Source: Dickeya chrysanthemi NCPPB 402
GTDB lineage: Bacteria; Pseudomonadota; Gammaproteobacteria; Enterobacterales; Enterobacteriaceae
Assembly: GCF_000406105.1 (NCBI RefSeq)
Contig: NZ_CM001974.1
Location: 567,685-631,684 of the forward strand
Reading direction: 5' to 3'
Length of the DNA: 64,000 nucleotides
Part shown: in pieces, positions 1-9,229 of the stretch
How the letters are laid out: every line of letters begins with the position of its first letter
Numbering within the stretch: the first letter of the stretch is position 1
Position numbers and translations under genes: made by a program
The notes under the pieces: generated by a model
Told to the model about the DNA's origin: nothing
What the model saw: the letters and a program-made list of their open reading frames with translations, nothing else
The model's database searches: none

Positions 1-22
1 CAGTGCGGGCTTTTTTTTTAAC
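1..22 (+). terminator. 3' half of thr operon attenuator
   Basis: The window opens with a G/C-rich half-stem (GTGCGGGC) followed by nine T residues, about 115 bp ahead of thrA. In enterobacteria this position holds the Rho-independent attenuator that follows the thrL leader peptide. The leader peptide and the left half of the stem lie outside the window, so the assignment rests on position and the T run. Confidence 0.6.
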
Positions 23-134
23 AGTTACTGCGGGTTTAATTTTGGCCCGTCAACGAGACAAGGCCGTTTGCAAACGGTTTTCAAAAACGCTACCGGCGTT
101 TTTGACCACTGAAAATTCAGGAGAATAGACAAAA

Positions 135-2591
135 ATGCGAGTGCTGAAATTTGGCGGGACCTCGGTAGCCAACGCAGAACGATTTGCGCGTGTCGCCGAT
201 ATCATCGAAAGCAATGCACGTCAGGGACAGGTCGCTACGGTACTGTCGGCACCGGCGAAAATCACCAACCATCTGGTAGCCATGATTGAAAAAACGGTGG
301 CTAAACAGGATATCCAGCCAAATATCATCGAAGCGGAAGTCATTTTTGCCGATTTATTGCAGGGGTTGGCGCAATCTCAGCCCGGTTTTGCGCATGACCG
401 GCTGAAAGCGCGAGTGGATGAAGAATTTGCCCAGCTCAAACAGGTACTGCACGGCATTGCCTTGCTGGGGCAGTGCCCGGATAGCGTTAATGCCGCTATT
501 ATCTGCCGCGGCGAAAAACTCTCCATCGCCATTATGGAGGCGGTATTTCAGGCGCGTGGCTATCAGGTGTCGGTCATCGACCCGGTGCGCCGCTTATTGG
601 CGCAGGGGCATTACCTGGAGTCTACGGTAGATATCGCCGAATCTACTCGTCGGATTAACGAACAAGCGATCCCTGATGACCATGTCATCCTGATGGCGGG
701 CTTTACCGCCGGTAATGAGAAGGGCGAACTGGTGGTGCTGGGGCGTAACGGCTCCGATTATTCGGCGGCGGTGCTGGCGGCGTGTCTGCGGGCCGATTGT
801 TGTGAGATCTGGACTGATGTTGACGGCGTCTACACCTGCGACCCGCGTCAGGTACCGGATGCGCGATTGCTGAAGTCGATGTCCTATCAGGAGGCGATGG
901 AATTATCCTACTTCGGCGCCAAAGTTCTCCACCCCCGCACTATCGCCCCCATCGCCCAGTTCCAGATTCCCTGCCTTATCAAGAATACCGAAAACCCTCA
1001 GGCCCCCGGCACGCTGATTGGGCTGGAAAGCAACGATACGCAATATCCGGTCAAAGGTATCACCAACCTGAATAACATGGCGATGATCAACGTCTCCGGC
1101 CCTGGTATGAAAGGCATGGTCGGGATGGCGGCGCGCGTATTCGCCGCGATGTCCCGCGCCGGTATCTCGGTGGTGCTCATTACCCAGTCTTCTTCTGAAT
1201 ACAGCATCAGCTTCTGCGTATCCCAGAATGAGTTGCCGCGTGCGCGCAAAACGCTGGAAGACGAATTCTACCTGGAACTGAAAGAAGGCGTGCTGGAGCC
1301 GCTCGATGTGGTGCAGCGGCTGGCGATCATTTCCGTGGTGGGCGATGGTATGCGCACGCTGCGTGGCCTGTCGGCGCGCCTGTTTACCGCGCTGGCCAGC
1401 GCCAATATCAACATTGTCGCCATCGCGCAGGGCTCATCCGAGCGCTCGATTTCGGTGGTGGTGAATAATGATGTCGCGACCACCGGCGTGCGGGTAGCGC
1501 ACCAGATGTTGTTCAACACCAATCAGGCGCTGGACGTGTTCGTGATCGGCGTCGGCGGCGTCGGCGGCGCGCTGTTGGAACAGATCCAACGCCAGCAGTC
1601 GTGGCTCAAGCAAAAACATATCGATGTGCGGGTATGCGGCATCGCCAACTCCAAAGCGATGTTGACCAACATGCACGGCATTCCTATGGATCGCTGGCGT
1701 GACGAGTTGGCGCGTGCGCGTGAACCGTTCAGCCCGGCCGCGCTTAGCCGCCTGGTAAAAGAGTATCACTTGCTGAACCCGGTGATCATTGACTGTACCT
1801 CCAGTCAGGCGGTTGCCGACCAATACGCCGATTTCCTGGCGGAAGGTTTCCACGTCGTCACGCCCAATAAGAAAGCCAACACCGGCACGCTGCGTTATTA
1901 CCACCAGTTGCGCCAGGTGGCGGCGAAGTCACGCCGTAAATTCCTGTATGACACCAACGTTGGCGCTGGCTTGCCGGTGATCGAAAACTTACAGAACCTG
2001 CTGAACGCCGGTGACGAGTTGATTCGTTTCAACGGTATTTTGTCGGGTTCGCTGTCCTTTATCTTCGGCAAACTGGATGAGGGCATGTCGCTGTCCGCCG
2101 CAACGCTGCTGGCAAAAGAAAAAGGCTTTACCGAGCCGGACCCGCGTGACGATCTGTCCGGTATGGATGTGGCGCGTAAGCTGCTGATTCTGGCGCGTGA
2201 AGCCGGTTATGAGTTGGAACTGGACGACATTCAGGTCGATTCTGTGCTGCCGCCGGAGTATGCGCAAGGCGATGTCGCCGGTTTCCTGTCGCGCCTGCCG
2301 GAGTTGGACGCCGAGTTTGCCCGTCGGGTTGAGGCGGCGCGCGCAGAAGGTAAAGTGTTACGCTACGTCGGTAAAATCGAAGACGGTAAATGTCAGGTAA
2401 CGATCAGCGCCGTAGGCGGTAACGATCCGCTGTTTAAGGTGAAAGACGGTGAGAATGCGCTGGCGTTTTATAGCCGCTATTATCAGCCGTTGCCGCTGGT
2501 GTTGCGAGGGTACGGGGCAGGTAATGATGTGACGGCGGCCGGGGTATTTGCAGATCTGCTGCGTACGCTGTCGTGGAAGGTGGGAGTGTGA
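135..2591 (+). CDS. thrA: Bifunctional aspartokinase I / homoserine dehydrogenase I
   Basis: An 818-residue fusion enzyme that catalyses the first and third steps from aspartate to threonine. The N-terminal aspartokinase begins with the KFGGTSVAN nucleotide-binding motif at residues 5-13. Two ACT regulatory segments lie around residues 315-460. The C-terminal homoserine dehydrogenase has an NAD(P) loop ([10 protein letters not shown], about 472) and the catalytic-domain motif around [11 protein letters not shown]. It ends in RTLSWKVGV like E. coli ThrA. AGGAG stands upstream of the ATG. It is the first gene of thrABC, separated from thrB by two bases. Feedback inhibition by threonine is known for the family. 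Attenuation is implied by the terminator remnant upstream. Confidence 0.97.
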   Translation: MRVLKFGGTSVANAERFARVADIIESNARQGQVATVLSAPAKITNHLVAMIEKTVAKQDIQPNIIEAEVIFADLLQGLAQSQPGFAHDRLKARVDEEFAQLKQVLHGIALLGQCPDSVNAAIICRGEKLSIAIMEAVFQARGYQVSVIDPVRRLLAQGHYLESTVDIAESTRRINEQAIPDDHVILMAGFTAGNEKGELVVLGRNGSDYSAAVLAACLRADCCEIWTDVDGVYTCDPRQVPDARLLKSMSYQEAMELSYFGAKVLHPRTIAPIAQFQIPCLIKNTENPQAPGTLIGLESNDTQYPVKGITNLNNMAMINVSGPGMKGMVGMAARVFAAMSRAGISVVLITQSSSEYSISFCVSQNELPRARKTLEDEFYLELKEGVLEPLDVVQRLAIISVVGDGMRTLRGLSARLFTALASANINIVAIAQGSSERSISVVVNNDVATTGVRVAHQMLFNTNQALDVFVIGVGGVGGALLEQIQRQQSWLKQKHIDVRVCGIANSKAMLTNMHGIPMDRWRDELARAREPFSPAALSRLVKEYHLLNPVIIDCTSSQAVADQYADFLAEGFHVVTPNKKANTGTLRYYHQLRQVAAKSRRKFLYDTNVGAGLPVIENLQNLLNAGDELIRFNGILSGSLSFIFGKLDEGMSLSAATLLAKEKGFTEPDPRDDLSGMDVARKLLILAREAGYELELDDIQVDSVLPPEYAQGDVAGFLSRLPELDAEFARRVEAARAEGKVLRYVGKIEDGKCQVTISAVGGNDPLFKVKDGENALAFYSRYYQPLPLVLRGYGAGNDVTAAGVFADLLRTLSWKVGV

Positions 2592-2593
2592 GA

Positions 2594-3523
2594 ATGGTGA
2601 AGATTTATGCCCCGGCATCCATCGGGAATGTCAGCGTGGGGTTTGATGTGCTGGGCGCGGCGGTATCGCCGGTGGACGGCTCGCTGCTGGGCGATTGCGT
2701 CACCGTGCGGCAAGCGGATCTGTTCAGCCTGCACAATGAAGGGCGTTTTGTCAGCAAGCTGCCGGATAATCCGAAAGAAAACATCGTTTATCAATGCTGG
2801 GAACGCTTCTGTCAGGAGATTGGCAAGACTGTGCCGGTCGCGATGACGCTGGAAAAAAATATGCCGATTGGCTCTGGGCTAGGTTCCAGCGCCTGCTCGG
2901 TGGTTGCCGGGCTGATGGCGATGAACGAATTCTGCGGCAAGCCGCTGGATGATACCCGGTTGCTGACGCTAATGGGTGAGCTGGAAGGGCGCATTTCCGG
3001 CAGTGTGCATTATGACAACGTGGCGCCGTGCTTTCTGGGCGGAATTCAACTGATGGTGGAAGAGATGGGCATCATCAGTCAGCCAGTGCCGGGATTCGAC
3101 GACTGGTTGTGGGTGATGGCCTATCCGGGCATCAAGGTATCCACGGCTGAAGCGCGGGCGATTCTGCCGGCGCAGTATCGCCGTCAGGACTGCATCAGCC
3201 ACGGTCGTTATCTGGCGGGCTTCATCCATGCCTGCCATACCGGCCAGGCGGAACTGGCGGTGAAACTGATGAAAGACGTGATCGCCGAGCCGTATCGCAC
3301 ACGTCTGTTGCCCGGTTTTGCCGAGGCGCGTCAGGCCGCCGACGAATTAGGCGCGCTGGCCTGCGGCATTTCCGGTTCCGGGCCGACGCTGTTTTCCGTG
3401 TGCAATGACATGGGTGTTGCGCAGCGTCTGGCAAGCTGGCTGCGGGAAAACTATCTGCAGAACGACGAAGGTTTTGTTCATATTTGCCGTCTGGATACCG
3501 CAGGCGCGCGACAATTGGGATAA
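2594..3523 (+). CDS. thrB: Homoserine kinase
   Basis: GHMP-family kinase of 309 residues that phosphorylates homoserine with ATP. The ATP-binding glycine/serine loop is visible as [12 protein letters not shown], about residue 90. The C-terminal [10 protein letters not shown] motif is typical of the family. I chose the ATG at 2594 over the in-frame ATG at 2573: it gives the [10 protein letters not shown]-terminus seen in E. coli, has GGGAG in front, and lies just two bases after the thrA stop. The operon layout implies translational coupling with thrA. Confidence 0.96.
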   Translation: MVKIYAPASIGNVSVGFDVLGAAVSPVDGSLLGDCVTVRQADLFSLHNEGRFVSKLPDNPKENIVYQCWERFCQEIGKTVPVAMTLEKNMPIGSGLGSSACSVVAGLMAMNEFCGKPLDDTRLLTLMGELEGRISGSVHYDNVAPCFLGGIQLMVEEMGIISQPVPGFDDWLWVMAYPGIKVSTAEARAILPAQYRRQDCISHGRYLAGFIHACHTGQAELAVKLMKDVIAEPYRTRLLPGFAEARQAADELGALACGISGSGPTLFSVCNDMGVAQRLASWLRENYLQNDEGFVHICRLDTAGARQLG

Positions 3524-3526
3524 CGC

Positions 3527-4816
3527 ATGAAACTGTACAATCTGAAAGATCACAATGAACAGGTGAATTTCGCCGAAGCGATCCGCAAAGGGCTGGGAAG
3601 CAATCAGGGCCTGTTTTTCCCGTTGGAACTGCCGGAATTCGACCGCACCACGATTGATGAGCTGCTGGAGCAGGATTTTGTCACCCGCAGCAGCCGTATT
3701 CTGTCGGCGTTCATTGGTGATGAAATGTCCGATGAAATCGTCTACCAGCGCGTTAAAGCGGCATTCCGCTTCCCTGCGCCGGTGGTGCCGGTGAGTGAGG
3801 ACATCGCCGCGCTGGAGCTGTTCCACGGCCCGACACTGGCATTCAAGGATTTCGGCGGCCGCCTGATGGCGCAGATGCTGACGGAAGTGGCGGGCGATCA
3901 ACAGATCACGATTCTGACCGCGACCTCGGGCGATACCGGTGCCGCCGTCGCGCACGCGTTTTACGGCCTGAAGAATGTACGGGTGGTGATCCTGTATCCG
4001 AACGGCAAGATCAGTCCGTTGCAGGAAAAACTGTTCTGTACGCTGGGCGGCAACATTCACACCATCGCTATCGACAGCGATTTCGACGCCTGCCAGGCGC
4101 TGGTGAAGCAGGCGTTCGATGATGAAGAACTGAAACGTACCATTGGGCTGAATTCCGCCAACTCTATCAACATCAGCCGTCTGCTGGCGCAGATCAGCTA
4201 CTATTTCGAAGCGGTGGCGCAGTTGCCGCAGGACGCGCGTAATCAACTGGTGGTATCGGTGCCGAGCGGCAACTTCGGCGATCTGACCGCCGGTTTGCTG
4301 GCGAAATCGCTGGGCTTGCCGGTGAAACGCTTTATCGCCGCCACCAATGCCAATGACACCGTACCGCGCTTTCTGCAAAGCGGCGCCTGGCAGCCGAACC
4401 CAACGGTGGCGACGCTCTCCAACGCTATGGATGTGAGCCAGCCGAACAACTGGCCGCGCGTGGAAGAGCTGTTCCGCCGCAAGAATTGGCAACTGAAAGA
4501 GCTGGCGTTCGGTGCGGTGAGCGATGAAACCACCAAAACCACCATGCTGGAGCTGGATGCGCTGGGTTATACCTCTGAGCCGCATGCGGCGATCGCTTAC
4601 CGTTTGTTGCGCGATCAGTTGCAGCCGGGCGAATACGGTCTGTTCCTGGGAACCGCCCATCCGGCGAAATTCAAAGAGAGCGTGGAAGCGATTCTCGGTA
4701 AAACATTGCCGTTACCGCCGGCGCTGGCCGAGCGTGCCGAACAGGCGTTGCTGTCGCACCACTTCGCGCCGGATTTTGCGCAGCTGCGTAAATTCCTGAT
4801 GGAACTGCCGCGCTAA
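3527..4816 (+). CDS. thrC: Threonine synthase
   Basis: PLP-dependent enzyme of 429 residues that converts O-phosphohomoserine to threonine, the last step of the pathway. The PLP-lysine region is seen as GPTLAFKDFGGR (about residues 102-113), and the cofactor phosphate loop as SVPSGNFGDLTAG (about 244). Length and sequence match the enterobacterial enzyme. It begins three bases after the thrB stop and closes the operon. A 9-bp inverted repeat follows. Confidence 0.97.
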   Translation: MKLYNLKDHNEQVNFAEAIRKGLGSNQGLFFPLELPEFDRTTIDELLEQDFVTRSSRILSAFIGDEMSDEIVYQRVKAAFRFPAPVVPVSEDIAALELFHGPTLAFKDFGGRLMAQMLTEVAGDQQITILTATSGDTGAAVAHAFYGLKNVRVVILYPNGKISPLQEKLFCTLGGNIHTIAIDSDFDACQALVKQAFDDEELKRTIGLNSANSINISRLLAQISYYFEAVAQLPQDARNQLVVSVPSGNFGDLTAGLLAKSLGLPVKRFIAATNANDTVPRFLQSGAWQPNPTVATLSNAMDVSQPNNWPRVEELFRRKNWQLKELAFGAVSDETTKTTMLELDALGYTSEPHAAIAYRLLRDQLQPGEYGLFLGTAHPAKFKESVEAILGKTLPLPPALAERAEQALLSHHFAPDFAQLRKFLMELPR

Positions 4817-4848
4817 CGCTGCAAGGTCGCTCAGTCGGAAATGTAATA

Positions 4849-4880
4849 CGGCCGGAAAATGGGAAACCGCGTTCCGGCCG
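4849..4880. terminator. Inverted repeat between converging thrC and yaaA
   Basis: A 9-bp perfect inverted repeat (CGGCCGGAA / TTCCGGCCG) with a 14-base loop lies between the convergent thrC and yaaA genes. No good T tract follows on either strand, so it is at best a weak bidirectional terminator. Confidence 0.4.
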
Positions 4881-4908
4881 TACTCGTTTATGGCGCTGCG
4901 CGCCGGTG

Positions 4909-5691
4909 TTATTCGGCGTTGCGCTCGTGTCGCCTGAAGATCAGTTCGTCCGCCGAGGAAGCGGCGGCATCAAAGTAATAACCTTCGCTGTCGAATTGTT
5001 TGAGTTGTTCCGGTTGCGTCAGACGATTTTGAATGATGAAACGGCTCATCAGGCCGCGTGCTTTCTTGGCGTAAAAACTGATTACCTTAAACTTGCCGTT
5101 CTTTTCATCCAGAAAGACCGGTTTAATCAGCCGTGCCTGGAGTCTGGTCGGTTTGACGGATTTGAAATATTCGTCTGAGGCCAGATTGATCAGCACATCG
5201 TCGTTCTGTGCGGCTAACGCCTGATTGAGCGTTTCGGTAATGGTATCGCCCCAAAACTGATACAAGTCGTTGCCCACGTCGTTTTTCAGACGGATACCCA
5301 TTTCCAGCCGGTAAGGCCGCATCAGGTCCAGCGGCCGCAGCACGCCGTACAAGCCGGACAGAATACGTAAGTGTTGCTGGGCAAAATCGAAATCCGCTTC
5401 GTCGAACGCTTCCGCCGCCAACCCGGTGTAGACATCGCCTTTGAAGGCCAGCAGCGCCTGACGCGCGTTATCCAGTGAAAATTCCGGATCCCATTCCTGA
5501 AAACGAGCGGCATTCAGGTCTGCCAGTTTGTCGCTGATCCCCATCAGCGAAGCGATCTCCGCCGGCGTCAGTTGTTTGCAGTGCTGTATTAATCGCAGGG
5601 AATACGCCAGCAGAGCGGGCTGCGTGTAGCGTTGAGTAGGCAGCGGACTGGTGTAATCCAGCGTTTTGGCAGGTGAAAGCGTGATAAGCAT
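4909..5691 (-). CDS. yaaA: Peroxide stress protein YaaA
   Basis: UPF0246/DUF328 protein of 260 residues. In E. coli it belongs to the OxyR response and lowers free intracellular iron during hydrogen peroxide stress. The conserved N-terminus (SPAKTLDY), the central segment [32 protein letters not shown] and the late KARGLMSRF block are all present. Length equals the E. coli protein to within a few residues. Transcribed towards thrC as in E. coli. I see no OxyR site that I can place with confidence. Confidence 0.95.
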   Translation of the reverse strand: MLITLSPAKTLDYTSPLPTQRYTQPALLAYSLRLIQHCKQLTPAEIASLMGISDKLADLNAARFQEWDPEFSLDNARQALLAFKGDVYTGLAAEAFDEADFDFAQQHLRILSGLYGVLRPLDLMRPYRLEMGIRLKNDVGNDLYQFWGDTITETLNQALAAQNDDVLINLASDEYFKSVKPTRLQARLIKPVFLDEKNGKFKVISFYAKKARGLMSRFIIQNRLTQPEQLKQFDSEGYYFDAAASSADELIFRRHERNAE

Positions 5692-5993
5692 AGACGTATC
5701 CCGTTGGTGTCTTGAATGGCCTTACTGTAGCAAAAGCCGGTAAAAAAGGGGCGATAGCTGTGACAGGCGTGATAAATCAGCGTTGTGTGGGGAGCCGTGC
5801 GATTTTTGGTTAAAAACAGGAAAAAATAAAAATGAATAGCGTTTATTTTATTGATTTTTAATCTTAATTTTTTATTTATTCATCTTTCCGGTTTTTTGCT
5901 GGTCCGCTTGCGCGGTGTTAGGCGCGTGTTATTATCAGGCTCTGGCGACAGTTCCTGCCACCAGTTCATGCACAAACAATGAGAAAGGCCAAC
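5692..5993. other. AT-rich divergent promoter region yaaA/talB
   Basis: About 300 bp between divergent yaaA and talB. The part from 5815 to 5885 is strongly AT-rich (runs of A and T), as expected for promoters in both directions. No operator, repeat or small gene can be supported. Confidence 0.4.
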
Positions 5994-6929
5994 ATGACGG
6001 ATAAACTGACTTCCCTACGCCAATTCACCACTGTAGTGGCGGATACCGGCGATATCGCGGCAATGAAGCTTTACCAGCCGCAGGACGCCACTACCAACCC
6101 CTCCCTGATTCTGAATGCCGCACAAATTCCACAATACCGTGCGCTGATTGATGACGCGGTGGCCTGGGCACGTGCACAGAGCAACAAACGTGAGCAGCAG
6201 GTTATTGATGCGACGGATAAACTGGCGGTTAATATCGGTCTGGAAATTCTCAAGCTGATCCCAGGTCGTATTTCTACCGAAGTTGACGCCCGTCTTTCCT
6301 ATGATACCGAAGCCAGTGTTGCCAAGGCGAAACGTCTGATCAAACTGTATAACGACGCCGGTATCAGCAATGACCGTATTCTGATCAAGCTGGCATCCAC
6401 CTGGCAGGGGATCCGCGCGGCTGAGCAACTGGAAAAAGAAGGCATCAACTGTAACCTGACCCTGTTGTTCTCGTTCGCCCAGGCGCGTGCCTGCGCAGAG
6501 GCCGGTGTGTTCCTGATTTCTCCGTTCGTGGGCCGCATCCTGGACTGGTACAAGGCCAACGGCGACAAGAAAGAGTTTGCCCCGCACGAAGATCCGGGCG
6601 TTATCTCCGTGACCGAGATTTATGAGTACTATAAAGAACACGGTTATGAAACCGTGGTTATGGGAGCCAGCTTCCGTAACGTCGGTGAAATTCTGGAACT
6701 GGCGGGCTGCGACCGTCTGACCATTGCGCCGACCCTGCTCAAAGAACTGGCGGAAAGCCAGGGCGACGTAGTGCGTAAACTGTCTTATCAGGGCGAGGTG
6801 AAAGCGCGTCCGGCTAAGTTGACCGAATCCGAGTTTTACTGGCAGCACAACCAGGATCCGATGGCGGTAGACAAACTGGCCGACGGCATCCGTAAGTTTG
6901 CCGTAGACCAGGAAAAACTGGAAAAATGA
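5994..6929 (+). CDS. talB: Transaldolase, last six codons lost by frameshift
   Basis: Pentose-phosphate enzyme that moves a dihydroxyacetone unit between sedoheptulose-7-phosphate and glyceraldehyde-3-phosphate. The Schiff-base lysine lies in RILIKLAST, about residue 132. DATTNPSLI near the N-terminus is also conserved. The start at 5994 gives [10 protein letters not shown] as in E. coli TalB; an ATG 15 bases upstream is less likely. The protein has 311 residues instead of 317. At the run of five A residues (6922-6926), one extra A would continue in frame as MIAELL and stop at TAA, matching the E. coli ending MIGDLL. The deletion is either a sequencing error or a natural six-residue truncation. 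Confidence 0.93.
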   Translation: MTDKLTSLRQFTTVVADTGDIAAMKLYQPQDATTNPSLILNAAQIPQYRALIDDAVAWARAQSNKREQQVIDATDKLAVNIGLEILKLIPGRISTEVDARLSYDTEASVAKAKRLIKLYNDAGISNDRILIKLASTWQGIRAAEQLEKEGINCNLTLLFSFAQARACAEAGVFLISPFVGRILDWYKANGDKKEFAPHEDPGVISVTEIYEYYKEHGYETVVMGASFRNVGEILELAGCDRLTIAPTLLKELAESQGDVVRKLSYQGEVKARPAKLTESEFYWQHNQDPMAVDKLADGIRKFAVDQEKLEK

Positions 6930-6965
6930 TCGCTGAACTGCTGTAAATTTGACATCAGACGGCAG

Positions 6966-6994
6966 AAAACGGTCAGCCAATGCTGGCCGTTTTT
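6966..6994. terminator. Bidirectional terminator talB / diguanylate cyclase
   Basis: Stem AAAACGGTCAGC (6966-6977) and GCTGGCCGTTTT (6982-6993) with a CAAT loop, and T residues on the talB side. An A run on the other side serves the opposite strand. It overlaps the stop codon of the converging diguanylate cyclase gene at 6973-6975. Confidence 0.85.
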
Positions 6995-8118
6995 GTTTCC
7001 GTCATATCCTGCCGGGCCAGCGCGGGCGGCGTGGTGACGGTACAGTTGCGCGTTCGCTTTGCCCGATACAGGTTGACGTCCGCACGGCGGATGATTTCAT
7101 CCAGCTCTTCATCCGGTAATTCGGCAGCCACCAGCCCGATGCTGACGGAAATTCCCGGCGATATTGATGAAGCGCTTTGCCCGAATTCGTAGATACCTTC
7201 TCTGACGCGCTCTGCCACACGTATCGCATTTTCCTGCGTGATGTTGGGCAATACGACGGCGAATTCGTCGCCGCCCAGTCGGCAAATAATGTCGCGATTG
7301 CGAAATGAGTGCCGAATGATATCCGCAACGGCTTTTAACGCCTTATCGCCAGCCGCATGCCCCAGCGAGTCGTTCACCTGCTTGAAGTGGTCGATATCAA
7401 TCAGCATCGCGCAGAGAGGCGAGTTTTCCTGATCCGCGGTTTTCAGCGCCCGTTGAGATAACTGATAAAATGCATCCCGGCGCAGAAAACCGGTGAGATC
7501 GTCATAGCGAGCGGTAGCAGGGAGTTCAATCAAATATTTTTTCGCCACTAGCGACAGCAGGCTGCCCATAACGGCAATCATCAGGCTAATGCAACCCAAC
7601 GTAATGGTTTCTGGGGAGGACGTGAGGAGCGTGCCAACGCCGGGAGCGGGGCTTAATGTGGTGATGCGTATGTGTGCGCCAATCAGTTTATCGGTTGGCG
7701 ATAGAATTGGCATGATGGTAATGAGTTGATCTTTTTCCTGCGCGTTACCAGATGAAGGCAATAGATTCTGACAGACCCGGATGATCGCCATGTCGTTGAG
7801 CGGCAGGTTGAACTCCGACAAGCGGTTGATGCATTCATGGCTGGCGTCACGCGTGTTGAACGCCATAATACGCACCTGCGATAACATCGCGTTGCCGACT
7901 TTGTAGTATTGGTCGCTTTCAGTGACGTCGCTAACGGCATTATAGGATTCATACAGACGAATAGTATTGTCGAAATTGCGCTTTTCTTCCTGCCAGTCTT
8001 TTTGATGGGAGTTAAGCAACAACAGGCTAATCAGGGCAACCGAGAACAAACCGAACAGCACGAAAGCGGAAAACGGATTGGCAAACAATCTTACAACGTG
8101 ACTTTTAATTATATTCAT
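6973..8118 (-). CDS. Membrane diguanylate cyclase (GGDEF)
   Basis: A 381-residue protein. A first membrane segment spans about residues 13-36, followed by a periplasmic domain of about 130 residues and a second membrane segment (about 170-192). A C-terminal GGDEF domain follows, with DDLTGF at 206 and the intact signature GGDEF at 282-286. The RNRD motif at 273-276 sits five residues before GGDEF, the position of the allosteric inhibitory I-site. It should therefore make cyclic di-GMP from two GTP under product feedback. The periplasmic sensor domain is unassigned; it carries three cysteines (95, 116 and, near the second helix, 176). E. coli has no such gene between talB and mog, so it is an insertion in this lineage. 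Confidence 0.9.
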   Translation of the reverse strand: MNIIKSHVVRLFANPFSAFVLFGLFSVALISLLLLNSHQKDWQEEKRNFDNTIRLYESYNAVSDVTESDQYYKVGNAMLSQVRIMAFNTRDASHECINRLSEFNLPLNDMAIIRVCQNLLPSSGNAQEKDQLITIMPILSPTDKLIGAHIRITTLSPAPGVGTLLTSSPETITLGCISLMIAVMGSLLSLVAKKYLIELPATARYDDLTGFLRRDAFYQLSQRALKTADQENSPLCAMLIDIDHFKQVNDSLGHAAGDKALKAVADIIRHSFRNRDIICRLGGDEFAVVLPNITQENAIRVAERVREGIYEFGQSASSISPGISVSIGLVAAELPDEELDEIIRRADVNLYRAKRTRNCTVTTPPALARQDMTETKTASIG

Positions 8119-8512
8119 TCACTTTTCCTGCTCTGCCCGGAAACCCGGAATGGCTTGCAGAGTCTGCCCGTGAAGGTGTTGTGCCTGCCGGAGAACATTC
8201 GGGCGGCACCCGGAATCAGCACACGGTATTCGCGTTGTGGTTTCCGTTCACTTTCCCTGTTCAATCTGGCTGCGACAATCATGCCGTCTGGGATAGACTC
8301 TTAATTATTGTTATGGTCAAAAATATTAATCGGTGATTGAGGATTAACCCCTTGAATCATTAGATATTATTCATGGTTGTATCGCGCTGTTTTTGGGAGC
8401 CGCGCAGATCTTGAGCATTGTCTCATTAGTAAGCAAATTTTTGAATGGATTTAATGCATCGGATAGTTAATCGGGCTGATAGAATAAATTTTTTGATAAA
8501 CAAGAGGGGCTT
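8119..8512. other. 394-bp gap upstream of cyclase and mog
   Basis: Divergent intergenic region. The half near the cyclase (8140-8300) has ordinary base composition. The half near mog (8300-8505) is AT-rich and probably holds the mog promoter. No conserved small gene, RNA or repeat was recognised. Confidence 0.35.
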
Positions 8513-9100
8513 ATGAACGGTCTACGTGTTGGTTTGGTATCCATTTCTGATCGCGCGTCCAGTGGTGTCTACCAGGATGAGGGGATCCCGGCTCTACAGG
8601 CATGGTTGACGGAAGCACTGACAACGCCTTTTGAGGTACAAACACGTCTGGTACCGGATGAACAGCCGCTGATTGAACAGACGCTGTGTGAGCTGGTAGA
8701 TGAATGTGGGTGCCATTTGGTCTTGACCACCGGCGGTACCGGTCCGGCGCGGCGGGATGTGACGCCGGACGCCACGCTGGCGGTAGCCGATCGTGAAATG
8801 CCGGGGTTTGGTGAGCAGATGCGGCAGATCAGCCTGCATTTTGTTCCTACGGCTATTTTGTCGCGTCAGATCGGGGTTATTCGCAAACAAGCGTTGATTC
8901 TCAACCTGCCCGGCCAGCCGAAGTCTATCCGTGAAACCCTTTCCGGTCTGAAGGACTCAACGGGGCAGGTTATCGTGCCGGGTATTTTCGCCAGTGTTCC
9001 TTACTGCATCCAACTGTTGGAAGGGCCTTACATCGAAACCAATCCGGATGTGGTAGCGGCTTTTCGTCCTAAAAGCGCGATACGCGATATAAAAGGCTGA
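8513..9100 (+). CDS. mog: Molybdopterin adenylyltransferase
   Basis: Activates molybdopterin by adenylation before molybdenum insertion by MoeA, in molybdenum cofactor synthesis. The 195-residue protein carries the MoaB/Mog signature TTGGTGPARRDVTPDAT (about residues 72-88) and the second substrate loop LNLPGQPKSIRETL (about 133-146). AGAGG lies just before the ATG. Position next to talB is as in E. coli, apart from the inserted cyclase. It appears monocistronic. Confidence 0.95.
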   Translation: MNGLRVGLVSISDRASSGVYQDEGIPALQAWLTEALTTPFEVQTRLVPDEQPLIEQTLCELVDECGCHLVLTTGGTGPARRDVTPDATLAVADREMPGFGEQMRQISLHFVPTAILSRQIGVIRKQALILNLPGQPKSIRETLSGLKDSTGQVIVPGIFASVPYCIQLLEGPYIETNPDVVAAFRPKSAIRDIKG

Positions 9101-9229
9101 AGTTATCCCGTTTTATTCAGAATCATCGCGCGGTGCTGATGTGTCGAAAATCTTCCGCTATAGTAATATTTTATTTACGCGAAAATATGAATTTATTTTC
9201 TTATTCGTACTGGTATTGCGCGGTGATTT

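Noticed and set aside
3347..4660. 437-codon open frame antisense to thrC
   Set aside because: A mirror of high-GC codon use in thrC; composition is rich in Gln/Arg/His and matches no family.
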